Assembly: GCF_027943255.1 (NCBI RefSeq)
Contig: NC_072895.1
Coordinates: 38,724,001-38,788,000, forward strand
Direction: 5' to 3'
DNA: 64,000 nucleotides
DNA from: Anastrepha obliqua
Taxonomy: Eukaryota; Arthropoda; Insecta; Diptera; Tephritidae
The first letter of the stretch is position 1; every line of letters begins with the position of its first letter. This document shows, piece by piece, positions 11,410-22,699 of the stretch. A program made the position numbers and the translations under genes. Below the pieces are notes generated by a model that was given only the letters and a program-made list of their open reading frames with translations, was not told the origin of the DNA and did no database searches.

Positions 11410-13610
11410 GATGTAGCAACAAGAAGGATGAAAAACTTACTAACTCACAAGAAGTAATGGGAAGATGGGTGGAGCGCTTTAAGGAATTGCTCAACGCTGG
11501 AGATATAATCACACCTGCAAATGAAATCCTTTTTCATGTAGACAGTTTAGATAACAACGACCGCGTCAGGATAATAGAAGCTACGGTTAACCAAATGGAA
11601 AACTTTAAATTTCTTGGAGAAGACGAGATTACGTGCGAGCTTCCAAAAAGTAGAAGCGGTGGTATTTATGGAAAAATTACATCATCTGATGGCATTGATA
11701 TGAAAAGACGAAATGATACCTAGTGTTTAGAACACGGCACTTATAATACCAAATACCGCTTCATTTTTCTTCTCAATAAAACATATAAATTTCTCGCAAA
11801 AATCGTCAACAAGAGGTTTAATCGTGACGCTGAAAAAGTTTTATCGGACAACCATTGTGGTTTCAGGCCTGGTAGGTTTACGACAGATCAAATATTATCC
11901 TTGGAGCAGTCAATCGATAATTTCTATGCGTTCATCAACTACACATGCTGAAGACTTAGAAGACATAGACTTTACTCTAGCATTAACAGAATTACAATAA
12001 TATACCCGTAAAATTTGAGCAATGTGGAATACCCAAAAAATTTACGCGCGCGGATATGATGATTCTGTGCAATATCGAATCGAGAGTATTGGTACAAGAC
12101 AGAATATCTGAGGCCTTTTCAATGCAGACCGGAGTTAGAGAAGCCGACACACTTTTCTCAACCATGTTTAATCTTTTACCGGTAAATACGGATTTAGAAT
12201 TAATGAGGGGTAAACAAAATACTGTAAGGTCTCTTTTTATGAGGGTTATTTTTATGCGATTTTGGAGTTGTGTGGTTTGTATTCGATCAAAAAAATCCGC
12301 CTATAGACTGCCTCCAAAAATCGTAGATCGCCCAAAGCTCACACTATTTTTTCCACTGACTTATAACGTTTATAGGACAGCTAGATCTATAGGACAACTA
12401 TAAGACCAACAACTTTAAATGCCTGTTGGAAAAGGGTTTGGCCAGGATGTGTTACAAGCAATACAACGATTCAAGCATCGGAGATGGTTTCAATACCTTC
12501 AGCCATGATGATCTAGATGCATTGTTTGTGACAATGACATTAATGATCTAACTTTAGATGTCTTTGTTGGTCTAGAAGGCTATAATGTTGAGAAAGAAAA
12601 ACGAACCCCCCTCACTGCAAAATTAATTCGCGAAGGTCCTCCAGTTGCAGCAAATTAGAAAATCATTTTCTTATTAATGACGCCAATTCTGAACGAGCCT
12701 TTAAACTACAACATTAGCTGCAGAGCTACATGTCAGGATGTCGTGAGCTACATAAAAAATTAGTAGAATATAGCAAATTTTAATTGTTGTTCTCAGAAAA
12801 GAAAGAGCTACACAGAACGAGACAGTCTCTTATGATGATAAAGGTGATTTGCAACCACTTCGCAAACGGTGCAAACCATTATAAGATAGCGGTGATGATT
12901 AAAAATTTTAAAACTATATAACTTTTCAATAAAATAAAATAAATAAAGTGTGAAAACAAGTTTATTTTAAGCTTTTATATAGGTAATTTATTAAGCAGCC
13001 TATTTCTTTTAATTGCTGCAAACTTTTTTATGCGATTTTAAGTAAATTTTAACTCGTTATTTTGGTTTTATGCGATTTTAGAAAATTACGGAACGTATCC
13101 CTACTTTTTTAAGGTAAGTAAAGTCTCTTTTAATGTGAATTTTTTAAATGCGCTTTCCTGTAGCACGTATCCACTGCTTAAACGAGACCTTACAGTAAAT
13201 GTTTATGTTCAGAAAAAATGCGGTGAAGCGGTGAAATCTTTTACGCATTTGCTGTTTAAACTAAGCCGCGACAATGCAATGAGCAGCACGATCGCCTAAA
13301 TAATACAATCAGCATATAAATGGAGCGTTCTACTATACTTACTTAGCAAACTTTTTAAATCAAAGTTGTTGAACAGGCCTTGCAATATTACGTTGTATAA
13401 ATCTGAAGTACGACCAGTTCTTTGCTACGGCTCAGAGTCGTGGACAATACGTGAAAAAGACAAAAACAAACTCCAAGTATTTGCGAGAAGCAGGCACTAC
13501 ACTGAGATAAGATATCTCACCCGACCTTTTGAGGTGAAATATTCAGACAAATACCCAAATAAAGGTACCATTCCTAATGGTTATAGATCAGGGGAAGCCT
13601 AAGCATGTGC
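11410..13610 (+). pseudogene. LINE copy B, reverse transcriptase, split by a pogo-like element
   Basis: The left part (to 12221) encodes, in broken frames, RWVERFKELLNAGD, FIFLLNKTYKFLAKIVNKRF, NHCGFRPGRFTTDQIL and GVREADTLFSTMFNLLP, which are reverse transcriptase finger and palm blocks in the right order. The right part (from 13196) continues with LNRPCNITLYKSEVRPVLCY, GSESWTIREKDKNKLQVF, the post-core region. The element between them has a TA duplication, so one LINE was interrupted. The YADD motif itself is not visible, lost to degeneration. The 3' end is not clear. Confidence 0.75.
12222..13195 (+). mobile_element. pogo/Tc1-mariner-like element inserted in LINE copy B
   Basis: Inverted ends CTGTAAGGTCTC at 12222 and 13195 are flanked by TA at 12220-12221 and 13196-13197. 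Repeats of TTTATGCGATTTT lie just inside both ends. The interior plus strand shows a decayed coding tract: CLLEKGLARMCYKQYNDSS, DGFNTFSHDDLDALFV, INDLTLDVFVGLEGYNVEK and RTPLTAKLIREGPPVAA. No DDE catalytic block is recognised, so the superfamily call rests on termini and TA duplication, and the protein family is uncertain. It is 974 bp long. Confidence 0.65.
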
Positions 13611-16287
13611 CATTATAATTATAGCTATATACAAGTAGGTACTCGATTCGCAAGTCAAGTACCTTGTTCTCGATATATTCGTAAAGTGCGTACAGAAAGT
13701 ACTTTGATCGGTAAAAAGTACTTATATATTTTTATATGTACGTTGATGTTGTTAAAAATTACAATATTAAGCGAAAAAATCGAGATAATCTTAAGTGGAA
13801 AACTCAATAAAACGGGACAAATACTAAAATTTATTGAGGAAGTTGGGCTCAGGGAAATAGATTTTTCAGTTGGCAATGCTTAAGCTCCTCGTAATAATAA
13901 TAATAAAAAGTAGAAAAAAGATGAAATCACTTTCACGCTATTTCGACCTAAATATCGCTGAATACATTCTGATACTTCGATTTTCGTGGAATAGGCAAAT
14001 ACCGTAATTTTTGAATACACTTTCTTTAATACATACATACACATTAAAGCCTTTTATAAACTTTTGTATACAAATAATAAATAATTGTTTTTCTGTTTGT
14101 CCCACTTACATTTCTATACCGTTTATTCGATTGCGATTTGCTTGAAACCACAAGGAGGCGCTGATGTCAAGATACTATAAATATTTCTAAAACGGTCATC
14201 TTCAGTGGGTAAATGTGATGGTATATCGGCACACTTTTAGCGGAATGTGCGCCTTGATGTTCTCTAGCAAATGGGGGCATACAATTTTTATGCCACTACG
14301 AGTCGGTCGCTGTTTTCTCAACTTACAACCTTAAACTTCACAGGCCATTTTATCGTGGCACTAAACGCATTTTCGTTCTTATTCAACTCTCGGGCCGATA
14401 TATTTAAAGGCCTGTTGATATTCCCTTTAAAATTGTGTACGTTGTTTGTTTGTTTTTCAATGGAATTACCCGTTTCCTAATTATCAAGTTTTGTTTGACG
14501 AATTGATGCGAAAACGAAAAGTGTCAAAGGGTACTTTAAAGTGAGGAATAATTTATTGTCTCGCTTAATAAAGCGTAATTTGTTGGTAGGATGAGAAAAT
14601 GGCCGAACACCTAACCTTGTTTTGTTTTTATTTTATTTTTTTTTCTCAAATCCTAAACTTTCTAATTAGATTAGGTCTGTGAAGGGGCAGCAAGTCAACT
14701 AGTCACTGCGACCAGAATTAATCTTTTGCACCATTCGGTTACGAATCTTATTAAGAAGTCTCGCAATATCCTTGGGCGATACACCATTTTAGTCGTGTAT
14801 TTTCAGTTTCACTAATCCTATGGTCATAGGAGGTGAAGTATTGGCCTGGTAAGAGCATAAAAAAACGTATGTGTTATTTACTCAGCTGCTTCCTCCTTCG
14901 ACTTGTCTGTTCCAATACATAGTAAAACCACTATAACGTCAAGCCTGACAAGATCAAGGCGTGTTTTGTATTTCCTTGCTAATATTTCAGAAATTAGCCC
15001 TTTGAGTGTGGATTTATTTAAGAAAATATTTGCATGTGGAACGGATTTACCATTGGGTTGAAGTAAATGTAAAAGCAGTACATTTTGCATAATAAGAATT
15101 CATTTATTTCTAGAATATTAGGGAAATATTTAGTATTAAGATGATTCAGGTAATCAAAATTGCAAAACAAAAATAAATTAATAAAAACAAAACACGTCAT
15201 CCGCTCCTAGAACAAGCAAGTATCTCATACGTCAAATGTACCCAAGGAGTTAAAGCTTTTGCTTTTCAGTTACATTCCGTGCTTCCCAGCACTTTTGGGC
15301 CTTCGTATTCATCCAGTCCATTTTCAACAATAGTCAATACTATTTGATCTTTGGGCGGGTACTTTAACGTGTTAAAGAGCTGACTAGTTACACCTCTCTA
15401 ATTATTCACTCGTATGCTTTTACAGAACGTATCCTAATACGATGTGTGACTATTAAATAACGATACTAAAGCTGTTGTAGAAGAAGTGCACACGCGCCAA
15501 ACGCCATCAGTTTTGGTGTTTAACGGTAGTTCCATCTAATCTCAGACCTCTTTAATTACTTGTTCTTCTACTTTGTTTTTAGTTACTAACCTACTTGCCT
15601 GAAAATTTTAATTTTACGAAGCTAATTAGATAATTTTTTTTTAATTTCAACTCAGCTGGTGATTAGAAGAAATTTTATGGTTGCCTAACATCTGCTACAA
15701 TTCTACCTGCGCGTACTATCAAAGTTTATATCAACCACTACGAGTAAGAATGAAGAATTATGGAAACTGCTGTCAAATAGGTATCAACTAGGATTTTGCG
15801 GAATATAACTTATGTACATACAAATTGTTGAGTGCCGAGCAAAAACTTGCTTATCAAAATGTCCACAAAAATGGATGTGGTATAGAAATGTGCTGGTAAA
15901 ACAATAATTGGCACTCGGCACTAAGGTTTTGCAGAAAAAATGGTAAAGGTTGGAGAATATCACTTTAGACAATAAATATTGGATCAGAAGAATTTCGTAA
16001 ATTTTTTCTATCACTGGTCGTTTTCTCTCTCAAGTATTGCGTAATTCATTTATTCATTATTATACATTCAACAGTGTTATCTTATGAGCGGGCGAATTTA
16101 CGGTTATATTCCGCCTTCGTGCCACTAATGGTTTTTATGAAAAAATTTATCATAGTAGATATGCACTTGTTGGTTTGAGTAATTATTTTTGAATTTTTAA
16201 GGTCTCAGTGGGAGTTAAGAACCGGACTTAGTATTTTTCAGTTCTGCATAAGCAGGAATTTAATCTATTACAATATCCGGTACATAA
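13611..16287. other. mostly unassigned stretch with faint coding remnants
   Basis: No intact gene. On the minus strand several protein-like pieces occur in order: NTLKYPPKDQIVLTIVENGL near 15340, SEILARKYKTRLDLVRLDV near 14980 and GVSPKDIARLLNKIRNRMV near 14750. They could be one decayed transposon or pseudogene, but I do not recognise the family. Around 14085-14275 there are weak resemblances to Helitron-like and SINE sequence. The rest is AT-rich. Confidence 0.35.
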
Positions 16288-17907
16288 GGGGGCGTCCATA
16301 AATTACGTGAGGTGTTTTTTTATATTTTCGGTCCCTCCCTCCCCCCCTGCTGAGATGTCGTGAGATTTTATTCAACCCCCTTCCCCATCCCCCAATCTCA
16401 CGTGAGATTTTTCAAAATGTGGGTTTCTTATGTAAACGCGTTGGATTGTTATTGTAAAAAGAAAAAAAAAATTTGCTCCGTGCTTTTATTTACGACTATT
16501 TAAGACTAGTAATCAATATTGCTGAGAGTTATAAGTGTAATAAAAAGTTAACAATAGAAGACTTAAATCGTAACTACTGCGATTAAAAAAAAAATATCTA
16601 CTCTAATTCAGTCCATGGAGCATCATGCGCGGTTTCAAGAGAGACTATTGGGACCAACATGTCCACATGATTTTCAGTAAAATCATCTGCTTCGTTCTGA
16701 TCTAGCCACTCTAAGCCGTTGACGCTTGCGCACAGTAACTCATTAGCTCGTCTTGTGACAATCCGTGAGGGTCGCACTTTGCGGAACATACGCGCTTGCT
16801 TAGCTCTTCTTTAAAGTCCGAAATTGTCAAACGTCCATCAACCTGAGTGATAGGGTATTGAGGTGGCAGAAAACGGTCGTGAAAAATCATATGCAGATCA
16901 CTCCGGCGTGCGCTGCAGCACTTAGGTCAAGCTCCATATGCAGCTTAGCAATCTGTTTCTTCATAGTATCTTGTGCTGGAGTGGGACGTACGTTAGATGG
17001 TGTAGTGCTCGACATAGCTTCATCCACATCATCGCTGATCACAAGAAGCTGATTTTGAATTATGTGAAAACAGTGAAGGAAATGACCGCGCTAATATTTT
17101 GTAGTTATGATTTCAGCATATTTTATCAAGAATTTCACTTATATAAAAAAAGTATTTTCTTAAAAACATATATATTTAACCTACCTTTTGAAGGAATGCT
17201 AAAGTGGACCGAACTTTTCTCTCAGTGGATTCCCTGAGAAGCCGTTCAATCTCATGTTTAATGTGATGTATTAACTCTTCTTTTTGCTTCGAGGTATTTC
17301 ATAATTTTATCACATCGTCGTGGCAGTACTTCTTCGCCTTATAGACGTATCTTTTGACGTATGCGTTATAAAAATCTGGATAACTCATTTTAAACTAGTA
17401 AGAGCATGAACTGAGTCGAGTAAAACATTTACAATAATAAACAAAGAAGGTTGGAACCTGTCCGTGTGTCGCTGCCACTCAGCTCATACGCTCTTGTTCA
17501 TTGAGTCGCGCGTTCGGCTGATAGTGGCGCGAAAACAAACGACGGGCTACACTGTACTGTAAATTCAGATTAAATTGAGCTATTTGGTATATTATAAAAC
17601 AAATATGGTGGTTTGACAGTAGTAATGTACATATAACGTCGAAGTATGAATGAAATTATTTTCTTTCGAACGAATTAGTGAATGATCTATATATATAATG
17701 ATCATACTACGATTACGCTTAAAATTAAATCTTAAGCATGTTCAATCTGGATAATGGACCAAAATAGTATAATTTTTTTTGTTTCAATCAGAAAAAAAAT
17801 TGCGTGATATTTGCCGAGACCCCCCCTCTCTCCAACGTAAGATTAGATGAGATTTGACTCGACCCCCTCCCCCCCTTAAACATTTCACGTAATTTATGGA
17901 CGCCCCC
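16288..17907 (-). mobile_element. DNA transposon with GGGGGCGTCC termini and TAA duplication (PIF/Harbinger-like?)
   Basis: The ends begin GGGGGCGTCCATAAATTACG and match as inverted repeats for 23 bp, flanked on both sides by TAA (16285-16287, 17908-17910). C-rich runs follow inside each end. A 3-bp TWA duplication and G-rich termini fit PIF/Harbinger, although other superfamilies also make 3-bp duplications. The interior, on the minus strand, holds a short exon from 17388 and a downstream tract ending TAHDAPWTELE near 16602, but no recognised transposase core. At 1620 bp it is probably non-autonomous. Confidence 0.75.
17185..17388 (-). pseudogene. first exon of the protein carried by the TAA-flanked element
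   Basis: From ATG at 17388 the frame reads MSYPDFYNAYVKRYVYKAKK, then YCHDDVIKL, a TGA stop, and NTSKQKEELIHHIKHEIERL, ending FSIPSKG before a GGTAGGT donor. The length is 68 codons, phase 0. The charged, helical character suggests a DNA-binding or coiled segment, but I do not recognise the family. Possible later exons contain DEAMSSTTPSNVRPTPAQD near 16990 and FLPPQYPITQVDGRLTISD near 16840. The in-frame stop argues that it is inactive. Confidence 0.45.
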
Positions 17908-17910
17908 TAA

Positions 17911-18439
17911 TTGTGCCAGTATAACGCGGGTCTCACGAGGCAGCTGAAGCTTTTCATCTGTGGTGGGACTTATTGAGTGCCTTTTCGAGAGATAACTACC
18001 GCAATGTGACTCCATTAAATAGGATGATTTATAAATAGTATGACATTTGGGTCCATATTTGTTTTCTAAGTCTGATCAATTGTATTTATATACACGAATG
18101 GCTCTTGAATATTACAATTCTAGTATCCTTAGAGAAACCTATACTCCATAGCTTTCAAAGAAAATTACTGCAAATCCGGTCTTACTTCAATTACTATACC
18201 GGAGATTATCTTGACAGGATATACTCTGTACTCCTAAAAGTCATAGTTGCCAACTTGGTGTTTAAGCACTAGATTTAGAGCCTTTTGAAAATTAAAACGC
18301 CAAAAACATGTTGTTTAGTGTCTAGTGCCCTTTTTAATGTTTTTTTCTTGCCTCAATTTGCTTTTCTGGATTTCAATTTGCATGAATTTCTTATAGAATA
18401 ATTTTAAATATTTATTATATATAATATATATTATTATAC
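17911..18439. other. non-coding stretch with an unclassified repeat copy
   Basis: No coding region. The part 18244-18345 resembles 22286-22390 (see the repeat entries). The remainder is AT-rich. Confidence 0.45.
18244..18345. repeat. unclassified short repeat, copy 1
   Basis: CATAGTTGCCAAC, then CACTAGATTTAG and CCTTTTGAAAATTAAAAC also occur in the same order near 22286-22390. No terminal repeats or coding content were seen, so its nature is unknown. Confidence 0.6.
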
Positions 18440-19137
18440 GAGGACAAAACGAAGTACCTCCTGTCATCAAACAAACAGTCGACGCACTCGCGTATTGGCA
18501 CCCACGTCACTGTTGACAGCTATGATTTCCAGGTTGTAAAAGACTTCGTATACTTAGGAACCAGCATTAACACCGATAACAATATCAGCCTTGAAATCCA
18601 ACTTAGAATCTCTCTTGCCAACAAGTGCTACTGTGGACTAAGTAGGCAATTAAGTAGTAAAGTCCTCTCTCGACGAATAAAACTAACACTCTACAAGACT
18701 CTCATCATGCCCGTCCTAACGTATGACGCAGAAGCGTGGACGATGACAACATCCGATGAGGCGATGTTTGGAGTGTTTGAGAGAAAGATTCTACGCAAGA
18801 TCTTAGGATTTTTGCACGTTGGCAACGGCGAATATCGCTGGCGATAGAACGATGAGCTGTATAAGCTTTACGACGACAGAGACATAGCGCAGCGAATAAA
18901 GATCCAGCGGCTACGTTGCCTGGGTCAAGTCGTCCGAATGGATACAAACGCTCCGGCTTTGAAAGTATTCGATGCGGTACCAGCTGGTGGTAGCAGAGGA
19001 AGAGGAAGGCCTCCACTTCGTTGGAAAGATCAGGGGGACAAGGACTTGGCTTCACTTGGTGTGTCCAATTGGCGCCGGTTAGCACGAGAAAGAAACGGCT
19101 GGCGCGCTTTGTTAAACTCGGCCAAAATCGTGTAAGC
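18440..19137 (+). pseudogene. LINE copy A2, best-preserved reverse transcriptase C terminus
   Basis: A 5'-truncated non-LTR element with an almost continuous frame. It starts in EDKTKYLLSSNKQSTHSRIG, just after the YADD region of the full protein, and continues through VKDFVYLGTSINTDNN, LANKCYCGLSRQLSSKVLS, LYKTLIMPVLTY and AEAWTMTTSDEA. One TAG stop at 18846-18848 interrupts it before the C-terminal RGRPPLRWKDQGDKDLASLG and NWRRLARERNGWRALLN. The stop codon at 19132 is followed by the family 3' tail: GTGTAAGCGGTTATCGC, CCAATTAAGAAGAAG. Same family as 10425..11045 and 47305..48270. The clade (RTE-like or other) was not determined. Confidence 0.9.
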
Positions 19138-19167
19138 GGTTATCGCACCAATTAAGAAGAAGAATAT

Positions 19168-19317
19168 GTATTATATAATTGGCGCTTACACCCTTTTTCG
19201 GTGTTTGGCGAAGCTCATCCCCTATTGGCGGCGTGCGTCTTGATGGATGGAACTACAGTTTTAAACTGACTCCAAACGGCAGATGATTTTTATGAGAACC
19301 TTTTTCATAGCAGAAAT
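19168..19317 (-). repeat. SINE, 3' half
   Basis: It matches the SINE at 55764..56076 in reverse orientation: tail ATAATTGGCGCTTACACC, then CTTGATG, ACTACAGTTTTAAACTGACT and CAGAAATA. The tRNA-derived head is missing. It lies directly after the 3' tail of LINE copy A2, with which it shares terminal sequence. Confidence 0.85.
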
Positions 19318-19559
19318 AAATAAATATGTTATGATATTCGTATAGAGTTTATTCCAAAAAACCAAAACCCGAACTTTTTATAATTAAAAATAACCAATGC
19401 ATAGGTAGTTTGTCACAAATATTTTTAAATCAGTATCTTCTAACTACCTCGATAAACAATTTTGTGCATTTTTCCAAGTTCTTTTTTGCTACGTCAAATG
19501 CAGAGTTGAGTGTTATTATTCCATACTCCTTTAGGAGCTTAAGGATTCAACAAAAGTAT

Positions 19560-21060
19560 TCCAAACATTTCTATTTCTAGACATAAATCTCAGTTCTTTA
19601 ACGATTTTCCAGTTTCATTGCGGATAGTCCTTTGCCAAGTCATCACTGGTCTGCCTCTTCTTCTCGTTCCGTGCGGGTTCCAAGTCAAAGCGGCATGAGG
19701 TAGGTATTTCCTCATAAGATTTTCGCAGAATATGCCCTATTTTCTTTTCTTTATTTCACTGTTGATGCTATTTTGGTGCGTACTTCTCCAGAGCTCCTCG
19801 TTTGTTATAACTCTTGGCCACCATATCTTAAGTATATTACGCAGACACCTGTTTATAAACGCTTGCAGCTTTGCGTTCGTTGCCGATGTCACAAGCCAAG
19901 TTTCCGATCCGTACAACAACACAGACTTAACGCACGCGTTAAAAATTTTAACCATTGTGCTAATTTTGATGTTGTTGGAGCGCCGTATATTTCGAAGCCT
20001 AGCGAATGTGTTACGTGCCTTATTTATTCAGTTGTAAATGTCACTTTTCGCACCACCGTCTATGGAGATCGTACTTCCAAGTAACAAAAACTGTCAACGT
20101 CTGCAATGGTTTCGTCACCAATTGTAAACAGCGCAGCATTGTTAGCTTTGATACGCATAGATTTAGTCTTTTTAATATTAATTTTGAGTCCTGCTTTCGC
20201 GGACTCCTGCTGAAGCAAATTTAAGGGGTTATATACCTTGTGTTTTTCAAAAAAATCAAAATAAATTTTATTTCTTTATCGTAAAGTACAATCCCTTGAG
20301 AACATTTTACAAAAATTTCATAGAGATCTGAGCAATAGATCGAAAGTTACAGCGTTTTAAATTGTGCGTCGTCACGTCCTGAGCGTACGGCCTCATGCGG
20401 CGCTTGAAACTTTAAACGCGATTATCTCAAAAACGTGTTTTTCCAAAAATGATTTTGCGGTGGACGCGATTGCAAAAAAAGTATTCAACCGATTTTTATA
20501 ATTTTTTTTTTTAAATTGTTCGTAATTGATGTCGCCTCTTAGTGAATGATCAACTTTTTATGTATAAATTTTTATTTTGCAGATATGAATTTTTTAATGC
20601 CAATTTTAGGACTGTAGAAGTGGAGTTTTTTAAAAACATGTTCCTATTTTCACAAAAATCAAAATATTTAATATATTGATCGTTCACTAAGAAGATATAA
20701 CCCTATACTAATAAAATCTTTTCGATTTTTTGATTTCAGTTGACTTGGTGGACTTGAATCGCGTCCACCGCAAGCCTCTTCCAAAAAAAGGGTCTTGGGG
20801 GAAAACGCCATAACTCCGCCATTTTTAAATATTTTTACACAAACAAAGCCTTTTTTTTCTTTAAACATTGTAATATCCAATAATAAAAACTTTTATACAA
20901 TAAAATTATTGCTACATATCTTTAAAAAAAACCCAACTTTCGCTAATTTCACCGGACCCCTTAATTTCATCTGCATGTGTTTATGCGAATGCGAAAGTAA
21001 ATTTAGGGTGCCAAATCCGGAAAATCCAGTAAATGGAAGATGCAACGAAATTCAGAAATT
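19560..21060 (-). pseudogene. LINE copy C, reverse transcriptase C terminus, split by a TTAA element
   Basis: On the minus strand, after the insert, translation gives FLLLGSTISIDGGAKSDIYN, NKARNTFARLRNIRRSN, MVKIFNACVKSVLLYGSETW, KLQAFINRCLRNILKIWWP, then IGHILRKSYEEIP and RFMSRNRNVWNTFVES. This is the region after the YADD motif and the C terminus of a CR1/RTE-type ORF2. The upstream part (about 20965-21060 plus the end of the left piece) is short. The insert has duplicated TTAA. The copy is frame-shifted but still readable for most of its length. Confidence 0.8.
20225..20960. mobile_element. non-autonomous TTAA-flanked element 1
   Basis: It is bounded by TTAA at 20221-20224 and 20961-20964; removing it with one TTAA restores the surrounding LINE. 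The ends share only GGGGT (GGGGTTATATACC and, inverted, GGGGTCCGGTGAA). The interior is non-coding, with AAACTTTAAACGCG and long A/T runs that also occur in the element at 58028..61117. TTAA duplication and GGGG ends could suit Kolobok or piggyBac relatives; the superfamily is not settled. Confidence 0.65.
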
Positions 21061-22285
21061 CACTCCCCACTCTTAACCGATGAGTTGGTGCTTATCGTAA
21101 TCTGTCTGCTGTCAAATCTCGAATTGAGCTTGCGAAAATCTAAAGACTACTACAAAATGCAATCCACACTCCAGTCTGACAAATTTCCAAATCCATTTCA
21201 ATGGTTCTCACATATAATTGATTGATCACATATGTATCTTATCATTGTTTTCTAAGAATAATTTACTTTGTGGGATTTTCGTACATTTTCAAACAAAATT
21301 CGAACAATTTTTAAAAGATGGCACCATAAGCTCTTTTAAGTTAAAAATTCGGTTTTTCCGGAATAGAGGGTATATTATTACTCATTGATTGAACGTAGCT
21401 AAATTGCGTGAACTTTGTATTTACTAATAAAGTGGCGTGTTCTAATAAAGTATTTTATTAATGCTAATATAAAGTATTTTCTTTCACTCTTGAACGCATG
21501 CAATTAAATTTTTTTATGACTGATTGATACGCCATATAAATGTTTTACTGCCATTCATAAAACCAGAAGCCCAAAGTCAATAACTGTATTATAAACTTAC
21601 GAAGCGGTGAAAGTTTAAAGCGCAATAAGCAATCAATATACCGTTAATTTATTTATAATGAAAAAATGATGTAATAAAATCATAAAAGCATATAAAAAGG
21701 GCCATTAAATGTAATGAGTCTAAAAATGAGAAAAAGATTTGCTAATGGGTAAACAATAAAATTAGTAAGGCGTATAAGAAGCTTAAGCTCAAATATTTAT
21801 TCACCTCAGTAAAAAAAAAACAAAATGTGCTAAAAAATACGTACCAAAAAATAAGGTGCCTTTTTGGCTAAGATTAAAAATAGAATGCCATTATCTAGAT
21901 TTTTCGTACGTTACTGCATCTAATTTTATCAGCAAATATTAGTCAATTAGCTTTAAATTAATTAAAAACGAAGGCAACAGTTATTGTTTGTAAATGATTA
22001 AAAAATAAAATAGAATTTTGTTTAACCGAGTATCCGCATGTTTTAATTATTACTTCCGCCAAATTGTTAAATAATCACCTGAGGTAGACAATATCCGATA
22101 ATTAAGTAGCTTATGCTATTTGTTCATTATTTCGTATGCCATGTGTTTAATTCTCAACCGGCTAATGAACTAAAGTCCACGCGGCTGGCATCCATTGGTC
22201 GTGCTCATCCTCTTCCCCCTAAAGGCCTGTTCACAAACATCTTTCACATAAACTTTGCCCTGGCAGCTAAGGTGAGTACATACAC
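21061..22285. other. AT-rich non-coding stretch with one exon-like segment
   Basis: No transposon was recognised. A plus-strand open frame near 22113-22271 reads SIGRAHPLPPKGLFTNIFHI and ends at a GTGAGTACAT donor. It is less AT-rich than its surroundings, but no acceptor or relative is known to me, so it is reported only as a weak exon candidate. Confidence 0.35.
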
Positions 22286-22390
22286 TTATGAACATAGTTG
22301 CCAACACTAGATTTAGTACCTTTTGAAAATTAAAACATACAAACCATAAAATGGTTTATTACCTAATATGTTTTTATTGCTTTTTTTCTG
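22286..22390. repeat. unclassified short repeat, copy 2
   Basis: CATAGTTGCCAACACTAGAT and CCTTTTGAAAATTAAAAC match the copy at 18244. Here it begins a few bases after the GTGAGT donor-like site of the exon-like segment. Confidence 0.6.
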
Positions 22391-22699
22391 AACTCAAATG
22401 TCATCTCCACATCTTTCTCATAGATAGTTAAGAAATTAAATAATTTGAAATATTTAAATTTGTGCTAGCACTGAATTTACAAGAATCTACAAATTTAAAT
22501 GCAATAAAATGGATTGAACTTAAGGCGTATAAAGATTCAGCCGGTGTCAAATGATATAAAAATGTGCAAATTTAGAAATCCAACACTTTTCATCGCCATG
22601 GTGGTGGTAGAGGACTGGTCTCAGTAACACACCCCAAACCCAATTAGCACAAAGATGCCATTTTGATACTCCACTGTTTTTTATTAGTCGAACCATCTT

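Noticed and set aside
19732..20084. Two overlapping plus-strand frames of about 100 codons
   Set aside because: They are antisense to a readable LINE reverse transcriptase on the minus strand.
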